A DNA stretch of 28,890 nt, taken from IMG/VR virus record IMGVR_UViG_3300040811_000738, positions 1 through 28,890 of that record; one strand, written 5' to 3'. This document shows positions 6,742 through 14,990 of the stretch, piece after piece; position 1 is the first letter of the stretch; the number at the start of each line of letters is the position of its first letter. This stretch comes from a virus. The translations under genes and the position numbers were made by a program. The notes under the pieces are model-generated. The model was not told where the DNA came from, did no database searches, and saw only the letters and a program-made list of their open reading frames with translations.

Positions 6742-7654
6742 TATAAAACTTTCTTTTCCACTCTTCCTCAGAGTATTTTTCTTTGTATAAATTTTGTGTT
6801 AATATACGATTTTCTTCGTAGAAATCCAAATCATTCCACAACTTTTTTACTAATTCTCTTGCAGTTTCCATATCACCATCTTTTACTGATAGGTTTGGAT
6901 GTAATTCTCTTTGTGTATCTAAGTTGTTGTAACCAATACAAGGGATACCTAAATAAGAACAATTCAATGCGAATGTTCCTGCTGCGTGAGTTCTCATCAT
7001 ATGGATACCCACTCTTCTTTTACTTAATTCTGAAATCCATTTATCCCATTCTAAGTATGGTAATTGGGTAATTCCAAGTTGTTCTTCACCCTCTTGCCGT
7101 CTACCCATTTGTGGTGAATAGATTTCATCGGTAACTGAAGATGCTAACATAAAGGAATCAAACCCACCATACCAACTCTTCATATTACCACCAATCATAA
7201 TACCATCTCTACCCTCAGGATGTTGTAATTGAACATTTAGTAGTGCATCTTCAATCATCAAAGATTGTAAAACTCTAACATCCTTATGCCCTATCAAGCC
7301 TTTATAATATCGTGCATCTTGTTCATTATGTGCAAATATGATATCAGATTCTACTAAATTATTATAGTAATGGATTTGATTAGATAATTCATAATCCTGA
7401 AAAAACCAAAATGGTCCTTCTTGCATTACACCAACCGTCTTACAAAAGTTTTTAATCCTACCTAAATCTACTTTTTCAGGCGAATTCTTTGGTGTAATCA
7501 CAATACCCAGCTGATAGTATTGTTCAGGTGTATCATTGAGGTTGTAATGGTCTGCGTTTAGTGCAACCATCCATGCAAATTCTGTTCTCATATTCTTATG
7601 AGTTCGTGGTACTTTACCACCAAATCCCATTTCAGTAAAAAATGCTACTTTCAT
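6728..7654 (-). CDS. GT-B type glycosyltransferase-like protein
   Basis: The 308-residue protein starts with a Rossmann-like strand and glycine loop (KVAFFTEMGFGGKV). Its C-terminal half reads as a second Rossmann domain, including RRVGIHMMRTHAAGTFALNC and YLGIPCIGYNNL, the 'G.p.ig' turn common in GT4-type donor-binding domains, then a final helix typical of GT-B enzymes. It lacks a complete E-x7-E motif, so it is a divergent member or an inactive relative. It overlaps both neighbours by a few bases (14 and 4 nt) inside the glycan block, which favours a sugar-transfer role. Confidence 0.65.
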   Translation of the reverse strand: MKVAFFTEMGFGGKVPRTHKNMRTEFAWMVALNADHYNLNDTPEQYYQLGIVITPKNSPEKVDLGRIKNFCKTVGVMQEGPFWFFQDYELSNQIHYYNNLVESDIIFAHNEQDARYYKGLIGHKDVRVLQSLMIEDALLNVQLQHPEGRDGIMIGGNMKSWYGGFDSFMLASSVTDEIYSPQMGRRQEGEEQLGITQLPYLEWDKWISELSKRRVGIHMMRTHAAGTFALNCSYLGIPCIGYNNLDTQRELHPNLSVKDGDMETARELVKKLWNDLDFYEENRILTQNLYKEKYSEEEWKRKFYNEFK

Positions 7655-8301
7655 TGGTACAAATTCTTTATTTTAAATTCTTCAACTCTATACATACCTT
7701 TTTTGTAAGATTGAAAATCTGTATGGAACGCCTTTAATACCTTTTCATCAAAGTAAGTATGATGTAATTGGGATTTAAAACTTCTTAATCTCATTATTTT
7801 ATCATCGTAAGTATCTTCAATAACGAATTGAAACGTTGAATTCCATTCATTCAATGTAGATGGTGATTTATATTCAATTAATGATGGTGGTCCTAAGTTT
7901 TTTCTGTTTGGCCAAATACCTCGTGTAAGCGCAGGTCCTAATCTATTAATTAATTGATGTTCAAAATGACTATCAATCGCTGATGTTGTGAATATGCAAT
8001 CATATGAAATTTCTTTTAAGAATTTAGTTTCTATCCAATTTACCCACTCTTCTTCTTTCTTTTCTCTTAGAAAATTACAATCAGAAAAATGTAGATTTAC
8101 ATTATCTACCCCACTCCAAAAATTCTTTACCTCATCTAATCTGGATGTACCTGTTGTTGTATCACAATCACCACCATTTGATAAACAAATAATATCAAAG
8201 ATGGTATCAGTACAACCTAATATAGTACCAGACATACTGTACTCCACATCATCAGGATGTGGAGATAAGCATAAGACTCTATTAAAATATAATAACTTCA
8301 T
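7651..8301 (-). CDS. PIG-L/LmbE-family deacetylase
   Basis: The 216-residue product carries the PIG-L zinc motif near its start: LCLSPHPDDVEYSMSGT, with the His-Pro-Asp-Asp core. A downstream SHFEHQLINR supplies the family's later His. Members of this family remove N-acetyl groups from GlcNAc-type sugars, as in GPI-anchor and mycothiol synthesis and in some antibiotics. Here it could de-N-acetylate the amino sugar made by the CapE/CapF-type enzymes of the same transcription unit or act on the assembled glycan. It overlaps the next gene by 4 nt (ATGA). The usual Glu of HPDDE is Val here, which is a common variant but should be noted when judging activity. Confidence 0.83.
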   Translation of the reverse strand: MKLLYFNRVLCLSPHPDDVEYSMSGTILGCTDTIFDIICLSNGGDCDTTTGTSRLDEVKNFWSGVDNVNLHFSDCNFLREKKEEEWVNWIETKFLKEISYDCIFTTSAIDSHFEHQLINRLGPALTRGIWPNRKNLGPPSLIEYKSPSTLNEWNSTFQFVIEDTYDDKIMRLRSFKSQLHHTYFDEKVLKAFHTDFQSYKKGMYRVEEFKIKNLYQ

Positions 8302-8987
8302 TATTTGTATGCGTATGAATACAGAGTTCTATCTCTAAATAACCCACTTTCGATGTGAATTGGTAGTTTTTCAAATTCCGAAGTACTCATAAACGGAATA
8401 TCTGATACCTTTTTGAAGATACAACAAACATCACCTCTTGATGAGCTTTCAATATCATCGTGTAGTTCTATGATTTCATATCCCATAGCATCGGAAAGTT
8501 GAACGAAGAATTCAGATGTGTATTTGAACTCACAATGCCCATCCCAATATCCAACTTTTGGTAATATGTGTACCATATACCCACCAACTTTACAAACATC
8601 GTAAAGGTTTTTCCAATTGTAATACTGAACTTCGACGTGTTCCGATGTACCTGCATCAATTACTAAATCTGCCCAATTCAAAATTCCGTATTCATCATTA
8701 TCTTCGATTGGAAGTCTAAGGTCAACAATCAACGAATCCTCTTTACCATTCATATCAATAGACTTATGATTACCACCTACTAATGGGAAGTAATCACGAG
8801 ATGCCCAACTATTATTACCCGCCATTGTTAGTATATTGGTATCTGATGAGATTTTGTTATTATCAAAAATCCACTTTTGTGTTCCTATTCTAATGTACGC
8901 ATTACCCCAATTCATAACATTGTATTCACCCTCAAAAGTATCAATTACTTGGTGAATCAATTTCATACCATTTGCTTGTATTCCCAT
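8301..8987 (-). CDS. SAM-dependent methyltransferase-like protein
   Basis: The 228-residue product resembles class I methyltransferases of the sugar-modification type. It has WADLVIDAGTSEHV, in the position of the motif that reads DxGTxEHV in these enzymes, followed by NLYDVCKVGGYMVHILPKVG (post-motif strand and helix). The N-terminal glycine-rich SAM loop is not obvious, so cofactor binding is inferred. Located between a GT8-like transferase and a deacetylase, it probably methylates a sugar or the glycan chain. Stop and start codons of the following gene share a base. Confidence 0.65.
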   Translation of the reverse strand: MGIQANGMKLIHQVIDTFEGEYNVMNWGNAYIRIGTQKWIFDNNKISSDTNILTMAGNNSWASRDYFPLVGGNHKSIDMNGKEDSLIVDLRLPIEDNDEYGILNWADLVIDAGTSEHVEVQYYNWKNLYDVCKVGGYMVHILPKVGYWDGHCEFKYTSEFFVQLSDAMGYEIIELHDDIESSSRGDVCCIFKKVSDIPFMSTSEFEKLPIHIESGLFRDRTLYSYAYK

Positions 8988-8995
8988 TTTTTATT

Positions 8996-9760
8996 TTATT
9001 TGTATAATTTGTTATATGTTCGTTCCATCCAATAAGATACATCTCTTGGGTTTTGTGGTATTGCATTAAAGTGATATACCCACCCAGCATCCAAAAAATG
9101 TAAATCATCACTAAACCAAGAATGACCTGGTATGTGTAATAAATTCTTTCTAAATAAATCTTGCAGATTATACCCTTCAGATAATTTAGTTACTTCTATA
9201 TTATTTTTCTTTAACATAAAATTTACCATAGTTTGACCTGTACTTGCCTTTATGGTATCTCTGTAATGTTTTATTTCTTCACCTCTGTTAAGATACAAGT
9301 CTTTTATTTCATCAAAGAATGGTTTATGTTTTTTGTTTACAACTACAAATCCAGTGTTAAAATAATCATATGGTTTTACCAATGGTTCATTTGGAAACAT
9401 AGCATCACCCCATCCTCTCACACTTCGAGTTACCCACTCATAACAACCATTGTTTACAACGGCAGCGTAGTTGTGATTAGTTTCTTTAAAGAAATTTGGG
9501 CAATCAGGATGAACTATTGTATCAGCATCTACAATTAAAATCTGGTCGTAATCAATATCATTATGTTCTAATATATCAAACACCCATTCTCGCTGCATAA
9601 TGATTGGAAATTTAGAGGTATCCATAATTGGTTCATCCCATTCCAATACCAACACATTATGTTTTTCTGCCCAATGCTTCCAACTCTTTACTGAGTAATG
9701 GTATGGTGTACTTCTACCATCGCCAGTTGCTACATTTGGTATGAATATTACGTTTTTCAT
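8996..9760 (-). CDS. GT8-like glycosyltransferase (GT-A fold)
   Basis: The 254-residue product shows a DxD metal site in ILIVDADTIVHPDC, and a downstream YFNTGFVVVNKKH segment, the 'N(T/S)G' signature of GT8-type retaining transferases and their relatives. The C-terminal YHFNA contains the His often seen as third metal ligand. These enzymes move a hexose or amino sugar from a nucleotide donor to a glycan or protein. It overlaps the preceding gene by 4 nt. No signal or membrane segment is seen, so it should act in the cytoplasm. The exact family (GT8 or a neighbour such as GT77) is uncertain. Confidence 0.75.
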   Translation of the reverse strand: MKNVIFIPNVATGDGRSTPYHYSVKSWKHWAEKHNVLVLEWDEPIMDTSKFPIIMQREWVFDILEHNDIDYDQILIVDADTIVHPDCPNFFKETNHNYAAVVNNGCYEWVTRSVRGWGDAMFPNEPLVKPYDYFNTGFVVVNKKHKPFFDEIKDLYLNRGEEIKHYRDTIKASTGQTMVNFMLKKNNIEVTKLSEGYNLQDLFRKNLLHIPGHSWFSDDLHFLDAGWVYHFNAIPQNPRDVSYWMERTYNKLYK

Positions 9761-11163
9761 ATTTGTTCTATAAGGTTAATTAAATTAGATGGTTTCATTT
9801 CAGCCTTATGTAGTTTCATATCATCTAATCTATTTAAATCGTAAACACTTTCTAAATCAATCAAACCTAATTGATTGAAATAATCATCATAAATAACATT
9901 TATTGGAACTAAATCATAAAAAACCTTACCTCTTTGTTTTGAGTTTCTTAAAACAGTTCTAACTAAATCATTTGGGATATCATTTGGGTGTCTGCCTGAT
10001 AAAGTTATATACCCAATAATATCACCATTATCATTTTCTACCAAATGAGTCAGAGATGGTACTAATCCATTTAAGAACCCACTACTTAGTGCATCTCTAA
10101 AATTTTGTAATCTACAATACTCAGGATGAAATACTTTTACAAAATAACCATCTCCTTTGTAAACTACTCTTCCTTGATTAACACCATCAACAACTCTATC
10201 GTATTTATCCTTTATAGTTGTTAAATGTTCAAAGTCCAAATCTTCTACTCTTACCCGCTCTGAAAATTCAGGTAATCCCCATTTATAAAACTCAAAGTTA
10301 AATGGGTATCCTTTATGAGATTCTCTTTTGAAAAACTCTCTTATACCATTCCAATCATGCATATCACGATGTATATCTGATATGTGTTTACGTGCAAAGT
10401 AGAATCGGGGTTCTAAGAACTTATAACCATTGATATCAACACAATAGTTCTCTAATATATCATCATCACCTTCAGCACCAAAATAATCAAATTTAGGGTA
10501 ATCTTTTGGGAACACCTCAACTGATGATGGGAAACTGATGTTTTGACTACGAAGATTTGAAGATATGATTATATCCAAATCATCGTTTTGTCTAATACCC
10601 ATCGCACTTAAAATACCACTCTGGCATATACAATATTCAGAAGGTGGGATACCCATTCTATCCAGTTCTGATAGAATGTTTAAATTATCAATCGGTTTGG
10701 TGGTTCTTATTTTATTATCATTTGACCAGGGAATATCATATATCTTTTCAGTTTTCATATAGAATGGAAAGTACTTCTCACCCCTAATCAAACGACCAAT
10801 CATTGCTAATGCTCTGTGGTAACTATGTTTGATAAATCCATTATCAAATTCAACTGGGTTATTTTGTAGGTACTCTTCAATTTCATCATCACTCATTGGT
10901 TCTAATGAATTATAATATTCTTCTGTTAGATTCTCCCACCCTAAATCGTGATGATTTGCAACATCATGTCTAAACCCAGCAATCATACAATTGTAATATT
11001 GCCATATCTCAGGAGTTAAATTTGGGGTTGGCGCCGATTTCCAATATTCTACAAAATCTCTAACAGTTTTTAAATTACCATTTGGATTTAAAACTTGTTT
11101 ACTCGGGCCACCATTGGCGACCTCCATATTTAAGAAATAATCTAAACTAATTGGTGAATACAT
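9757..11163 (-). CDS. Two-part protein: nucleotidyltransferase-like centre and kinase-like C-terminus
   Basis: The 468-residue protein is not a family I can name with confidence. About residues 60-150 contain a helical region with FIKHSYHRALAMIGRLIRG. About 160-260 include ILSAMGIRQNDDLDIIIS, where the spaced Asp residues recall the metal-binding strand of nucleotidyltransferase-fold enzymes. About 330-460 read like a degraded protein-kinase or sugar-kinase fold: VVYKGDGYFVKVF (Lys on the third strand), VPINVIYDDYF, and LGLIDLESVYDL in the place of the metal-binding Asp. It would therefore act on a sugar or phospho-sugar in the glycan block. The gene starts 43 nt after the previous one, one of the few gaps in the block. 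Confidence 0.6.
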   Translation of the reverse strand: MYSPISLDYFLNMEVANGGPSKQVLNPNGNLKTVRDFVEYWKSAPTPNLTPEIWQYYNCMIAGFRHDVANHHDLGWENLTEEYYNSLEPMSDDEIEEYLQNNPVEFDNGFIKHSYHRALAMIGRLIRGEKYFPFYMKTEKIYDIPWSNDNKIRTTKPIDNLNILSELDRMGIPPSEYCICQSGILSAMGIRQNDDLDIIISSNLRSQNISFPSSVEVFPKDYPKFDYFGAEGDDDILENYCVDINGYKFLEPRFYFARKHISDIHRDMHDWNGIREFFKRESHKGYPFNFEFYKWGLPEFSERVRVEDLDFEHLTTIKDKYDRVVDGVNQGRVVYKGDGYFVKVFHPEYCRLQNFRDALSSGFLNGLVPSLTHLVENDNGDIIGYITLSGRHPNDIPNDLVRTVLRNSKQRGKVFYDLVPINVIYDDYFNQLGLIDLESVYDLNRLDDMKLHKAEMKPSNLINLIEQI

Positions 11164-11206
11164 AACTATACGTTTCTACTAATATACAAAAACTTTTTGA
11201 ATTATC

Positions 11207-11767
11207 CTAATTATTTATTCGTTTTAATATCCTAAGACCAGGAAATATTTCTATATCCTTATCCAATACCCATTCATCTGTTGTAGATAAAAAATCATCA
11301 GTTGCATCTTTTACTCCTTTAAATTTTATAATATCATGTACAATGATATACTTACTTACAACTTCATTAAATAATTCTAATTCTTTTCTGACGTGTGGTC
11401 TTTGATGTAAACCATCTATGAATAATAAATCAACATCAGCTAATTCCATTCGATGTGAATTCATTTCTTCTACTACTACTTCAATATTATTTTCCTCAGC
11501 GATACTTTTGTATATTGGTAAAATTTCTCTACAAGGATTAAAACTAATATCATTTAATGTAATTTTTTTAGGGTTTGATTTTAACCAAGCCCAAGATGAT
11601 AAAAGTCCTTGAACTCCTATCTCAACAATGTGGCCACCTTCACATAGTTTTCCATACTCATATAAGTCATTCATAAAATGACCGATATATTTTAATGGGC
11701 CATCTACGTTTCCTATCTTATTAGCTACTCTATTAAAGTTATTATCTATTTCTTCTTGTCTTTTCAT
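11207..11767 (-). CDS. Class I SAM methyltransferase (Methyltransf_24/CmcI-like)
   Basis: Glycine-rich SAM loop at HIVEIGVQGLLSSWAW, followed by KITLNDISF (second strand) and DLLFIDGLHQRPHVRKEL, a signature of the Methyltransf_24 and cephalosporin-hydroxylase-like group, where the Asp and His hold a metal. YIIVHDI matches the fifth strand. It is probably an O-methyltransferase acting on a sugar or small intermediate. I prefer the ATG at 11767 (MKRQEEID), 4 nt after the upstream stop, to the one at 11797, whose ten extra codons lie inside the upstream gene. A GAGAAAG sequence precedes the chosen start. Confidence 0.78.
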   Translation of the reverse strand: MKRQEEIDNNFNRVANKIGNVDGPLKYIGHFMNDLYEYGKLCEGGHIVEIGVQGLLSSWAWLKSNPKKITLNDISFNPCREILPIYKSIAEENNIEVVVEEMNSHRMELADVDLLFIDGLHQRPHVRKELELFNEVVSKYIIVHDIIKFKGVKDATDDFLSTTDEWVLDKDIEIFPGLRILKRINN

Positions 11768-11771
11768 AATT

Positions 11772-12839
11772 TTATACTTTCTCAAAATAAGTATCATCTA
11801 CTTTTACTTCACTCAAAATATCATTCATCCAAAAACACGCTATCAATGGTGTATCACCTATGTTTTTTAGATTATGAGTATAATAAACTGGTGTATCAAA
11901 TACAACCCCATCATCACCATTTATAGTGTAAGTCTTTACATCTTCTGTACCAACTTTTCTCATACTTACAGATGCCTTACCTTCTAATATACAAAACCTT
12001 TCAATTCTTTTAGTATGGAAGTGATTTCCTCTAATATGTTTAGTATCTGGTTTTGTAGTAGAATAAAATATTTGACCTGGTATTTTTGATATTACTAACT
12101 CTGATAATTTACCTCTATTATCTTCATTTAATTTTATAGGAAACAATCTACAATCATCATCTACATATGACCTAAAAGTATTAAATAGATTTAAATCAAA
12201 ATTACAATCAATGTAGGGTATTTTATTTTCTGTTAAATATTGCTTTCTCCAAAGGATTAGTTTGTTATAAACATATTCTACGGGTACAATATCAGTATAT
12301 TCAATTTCATCTCTTTCACCATTTATTACTTCTAATAACTGAATACACAAATCCTCTACATAAAGTAAGTTTACATTATCAGAGCTATATGTTACATCTT
12401 CACCTTTTATAATCTTATCACAAAATGTTGCAATAAATGAGTTGTAGTTTGGTTTACAAAACGGGCCAAAAATATTTGGTAGCTTTACTGATTTAAAATC
12501 ACCACCCCATTCCATAAAATTTTTAATGTTATCTCTTCTCCATTTACCATATAAATCATCTGAGTTTTCGTGGATTGATGATGTGTATATAATTTTAGGT
12601 TTATGGTTTATATCGTTTAATGCTTTTAACAAACTTAAAGTAGATTCTCTATTATCAGAATAAAGTTTATCTAAATTACCTCTATTACGTTCTCGCATAT
12701 GAACGATTACATCACATTTTTTAAGTTCTGTATGCGTTGGTTCTTTTGATAATCTAATTACATCAACATCTGATTTATAATTTAGATAAACCCATAAATG
12801 GTATCCCACAAATCCAACTCCGTTTATACCAACTACCAT
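11772..12839 (-). CDS. CapF/FnlB/WbjC-type reductase with C-terminal cupin
   Basis: The 355-residue length and two-domain layout match CapF of capsule synthesis. Residues 1-245 form an extended short-chain dehydrogenase with a GVGFVG cofactor loop at 7-12, YTSS at 85-88 and a YGKWR segment at 97-101. Residues about 250-355 form a cupin with RGNHFHTKRIERFCILEG, whose His residues match the CapF metal site. CapF enzymes reduce the 4-keto sugar formed by CapE to UDP-2-acetamido-2,6-dideoxy-L-talose. The CapE homologue lies immediately upstream and overlaps by 7 nt. The usual Tyr-x3-Lys pair is Tyr97-x3-Arg101 here, so catalysis by the reductase domain may be altered. Confidence 0.82.
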   Translation of the reverse strand: MVVGINGVGFVGYHLWVYLNYKSDVDVIRLSKEPTHTELKKCDVIVHMRERNRGNLDKLYSDNRESTLSLLKALNDINHKPKIIYTSSIHENSDDLYGKWRRDNIKNFMEWGGDFKSVKLPNIFGPFCKPNYNSFIATFCDKIIKGEDVTYSSDNVNLLYVEDLCIQLLEVINGERDEIEYTDIVPVEYVYNKLILWRKQYLTENKIPYIDCNFDLNLFNTFRSYVDDDCRLFPIKLNEDNRGKLSELVISKIPGQIFYSTTKPDTKHIRGNHFHTKRIERFCILEGKASVSMRKVGTEDVKTYTINGDDGVVFDTPVYYTHNLKNIGDTPLIACFWMNDILSEVKVDDTYFEKV

Positions 12840-13780
12840 ACGTTATTTCTTTTTAAAAATTCAGTTGTATCTTTTGTTAAATGTAATGCTGAGTTGAATG
12901 GTTTGTGGTCGTAACTTTCATTTATTCTTTCATATCCAATTAGATAGTAATTATCATATTCTTTAGTACGTTGAAACTCAATCTCACTAATCATATCTTC
13001 ATGTAGTTTTTCACCATCTTTTATTGGAACTTTATGAAAATCAATATTATCTTTACCAAGTGATTTAGCTATTGCTTTTGCCAAATCAATAATCTTTAAT
13101 GATTCTATTTTAGGGATTGCAATTTTACCATGTGAATCTTTGTGGAAGTATGCCCATTCAATTAAATCAATCGCCTGGTCTAATGTAAGTAAAAATCTAG
13201 TCATACCAAAATCTGTAATTGGTAATGATGTTGCACCATCTTTTATCTTTTTTGTAAATACTGGAATTATAGAACCCGTAGAGTTTAATACATTACCATA
13301 CCTAGCCATTACCACTTTGATATCAGATTGTTGTTTTGCAAAGTTTACATACAATTGTTCGGCAATTGCCTTCGACATTCCATATACATTTACAGGTTTA
13401 CACGCTTTATCAGTTGATATAAAAACCAATGTTTTTATTTTGTGATTACATTCTTGTATTGCATCTATTAAATTCTGATGTCCTATAATATTTGTTTGTA
13501 CGGATTCGTAACTATTATCTTGACATACCCAGACTGTTTTAACTGCAGCTGTATTGATAACAACAGTGGGTTTAAACTCATATAAGTTTCTTACTAAAGA
13601 TGGTTTATCTTTAACATCACCTAACCGATATGTAACATTCGGATAATTTACTCGCATTGCCTCTTGTTTATGTTCACTACGAGATAATACCATAATTTCA
13701 TTATCGTTATAGTATCTATCAGTTAACGTACTACCTAAAGCACCTGTACCACCGATTACTAATATTCTTTCGTTTTTCAT
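12833..13780 (-). CDS. UDP-GlcNAc 4,6-dehydratase/epimerase (CapE/FnlA/WbjB family)
   Basis: The 315-residue enzyme has the NAD(P) loop GGTGALG at 10-16, STDK at 122-125, and the catalytic YGMSK with Tyr133 and Lys137. The MARYGNVLNSTGSIIPVF and ITDFGMTRFLLT segments are hallmarks of inverting 4,6-dehydratases of the FlaA1/PseB/CapE group. It should convert UDP-GlcNAc to a 4-keto-6-deoxy sugar. Pairing with a CapF-type gene directly downstream points to the L-FucNAc/L-PneNAc branch rather than pseudaminic acid. The C-terminal part (SEIEFQRTKEYDNYYLIGYE) resembles the CapE C-terminal region. Overlaps of 4 and 7 nt with its neighbours indicate coupled translation. Confidence 0.88.
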   Translation of the reverse strand: MKNERILVIGGTGALGSTLTDRYYNDNEIMVLSRSEHKQEAMRVNYPNVTYRLGDVKDKPSLVRNLYEFKPTVVINTAAVKTVWVCQDNSYESVQTNIIGHQNLIDAIQECNHKIKTLVFISTDKACKPVNVYGMSKAIAEQLYVNFAKQQSDIKVVMARYGNVLNSTGSIIPVFTKKIKDGATSLPITDFGMTRFLLTLDQAIDLIEWAYFHKDSHGKIAIPKIESLKIIDLAKAIAKSLGKDNIDFHKVPIKDGEKLHEDMISEIEFQRTKEYDNYYLIGYERINESYDHKPFNSALHLTKDTTEFLKRNNVW

Positions 13781-14073
13781 ATCTCTTCTATTCGTTTTGT
13801 TTTATCACAAATTAATAAATCATATGATGGTTTTTCACCAACACTTAAATGATGATACTTACACCCCCAATCATCTAATTGAGATTTCGTTAGTTCGTAA
13901 TAATCTATACCACTATATGACCCCCTTGCAGTCCAATATGTAATTTCATTTCCAGCATCATATAGTTTATTTATTTTATCTATATTTTCAATCAATGGTG
14001 TAGGATTCTTATAGCCCAATCTATCACCATTGTGAATGCATATTGTTTCATCTATATCTACAAATATTCTCAT
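13777..14073 (-). CDS. Minimal HAD-family phosphatase
   Basis: The 98-residue protein carries HAD motif I at the start (FVDIDETI, nucleophile D6 and acid/base D8), motif II at YWTARG and the late Lys/Asp of motifs III-IV in GEKPSYDLLICDK. It has no cap domain. Such short HAD proteins are common in capsule and LPS clusters and probably act on phospho-sugars. Its position between an ATP-grasp ligase and a UDP-sugar dehydratase, overlapping both by 4 nt, supports that. The substrate is unknown. Confidence 0.85.
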   Translation of the reverse strand: MRIFVDIDETICIHNGDRLGYKNPTPLIENIDKINKLYDAGNEITYWTARGSYSGIDYYELTKSQLDDWGCKYHHLSVGEKPSYDLLICDKTKRIEEI

Positions 14074-14990
14074 ACTACTATTTCATTAAAATATCTTACC
14101 ACAGTTATTTCCTTTGGAGAATTAATATGCACATCTTTACCATTTACTATTTGTAGTATTATTTCTACAAAGTTAACACCTGCTAATCTACTAAAATAAG
14201 TACCACCGCCTAATCGTGGGTTTACTTCTATAAATTTAGGATTTCCGTTTTCATCTTCTTTTAGCTGAATACATACTGGCCCTTTTATATTTAAATGGTG
14301 TGCCAAATCAGTACACATTTTTTCTATGGTCTTATTTATTATAACCTTACCCTTTACAGAGATTCCGGCTTTAACTTGCAATCGTTCTCTTACAACACAA
14401 CTTAATACGTTACAATCTAAATCAGATAATAAATCTACTGTATATTCTTTCCCTGGCAGATACGATTGAAATATATAATCTCCAGTTATTGATTCTAAAT
14501 CACGATTTGATTTACATAAATGAATACCTCTACTACCACTCCCAACTTTTGGTTTGGCAATTACAGGTAAATTTAAATCATAACCATTTAAACTAGTCTT
14601 AGGAAGAACATCACTAAACTTAGAAACACAAAATTCATAAAACCTCATTTTATTTTGGCAGTTCAGAATTGTATCGTAATCGGACATGAAAACCGAAATA
14701 CCCATAGATTCTAATTCACTTTTATGTTTAGAAAAATGTTTAATATCACTATCACCTGTTGGTAAAATTAAAGTAACTTTTTCTTTTTTGATAATATCAA
14801 ACACAACATCCCAATATTCATCTGATTCTGAGTTTGGTACTGTGTAACTCACATCTGATAATAACCCACCCACAGCTAACGGGTCTAAATCAATAGAAAC
14901 AATACGGCATTTATAAGGTATACCCCTAATAGATTTAATTACACCCACCGCAGCAGGGCCGCCCGAACAAGTTAATAGTATCGTATTCAT
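14070..14990 (-). CDS. ATP-grasp ligase (CarB-like)
   Basis: The 306-residue protein has an N-terminal pre-grasp domain (TILLTCSGGPAAVGVIKSI), an ATP-binding part with PVIAKPKVGSGSRGIHLCK (Lys and glycine-rich loop) and the metal/catalytic segment PKFIEVNPRLGGGTYFS near the end. ATP-grasp enzymes join a carboxylate to an amine or thiol through an acyl-phosphate. In glycan loci such CarB-like proteins are thought to attach amino-acid-like or other acyl groups to amino sugars; applied here, this is inference. Its start shares a base with the stop of the preceding gene. Confidence 0.85.
   Translation of the reverse strand: MNTILLTCSGGPAAVGVIKSIRGIPYKCRIVSIDLDPLAVGGLLSDVSYTVPNSESDEYWDVVFDIIKKEKVTLILPTGDSDIKHFSKHKSELESMGISVFMSDYDTILNCQNKMRFYEFCVSKFSDVLPKTSLNGYDLNLPVIAKPKVGSGSRGIHLCKSNRDLESITGDYIFQSYLPGKEYTVDLLSDLDCNVLSCVVRERLQVKAGISVKGKVIINKTIEKMCTDLAHHLNIKGPVCIQLKEDENGNPKFIEVNPRLGGGTYFSRLAGVNFVEIILQIVNGKDVHINSPKEITVVRYFNEIVV

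Noticed and set aside
11179-11199. TATATTAG promoter-like box and the CAAAAACTTTTTG inverted repeat in the 43-nt gap
   Set aside because: The -7 box has one mismatch and no TTG at the right distance; the inverted repeat is a weak AT stem without a T-run.
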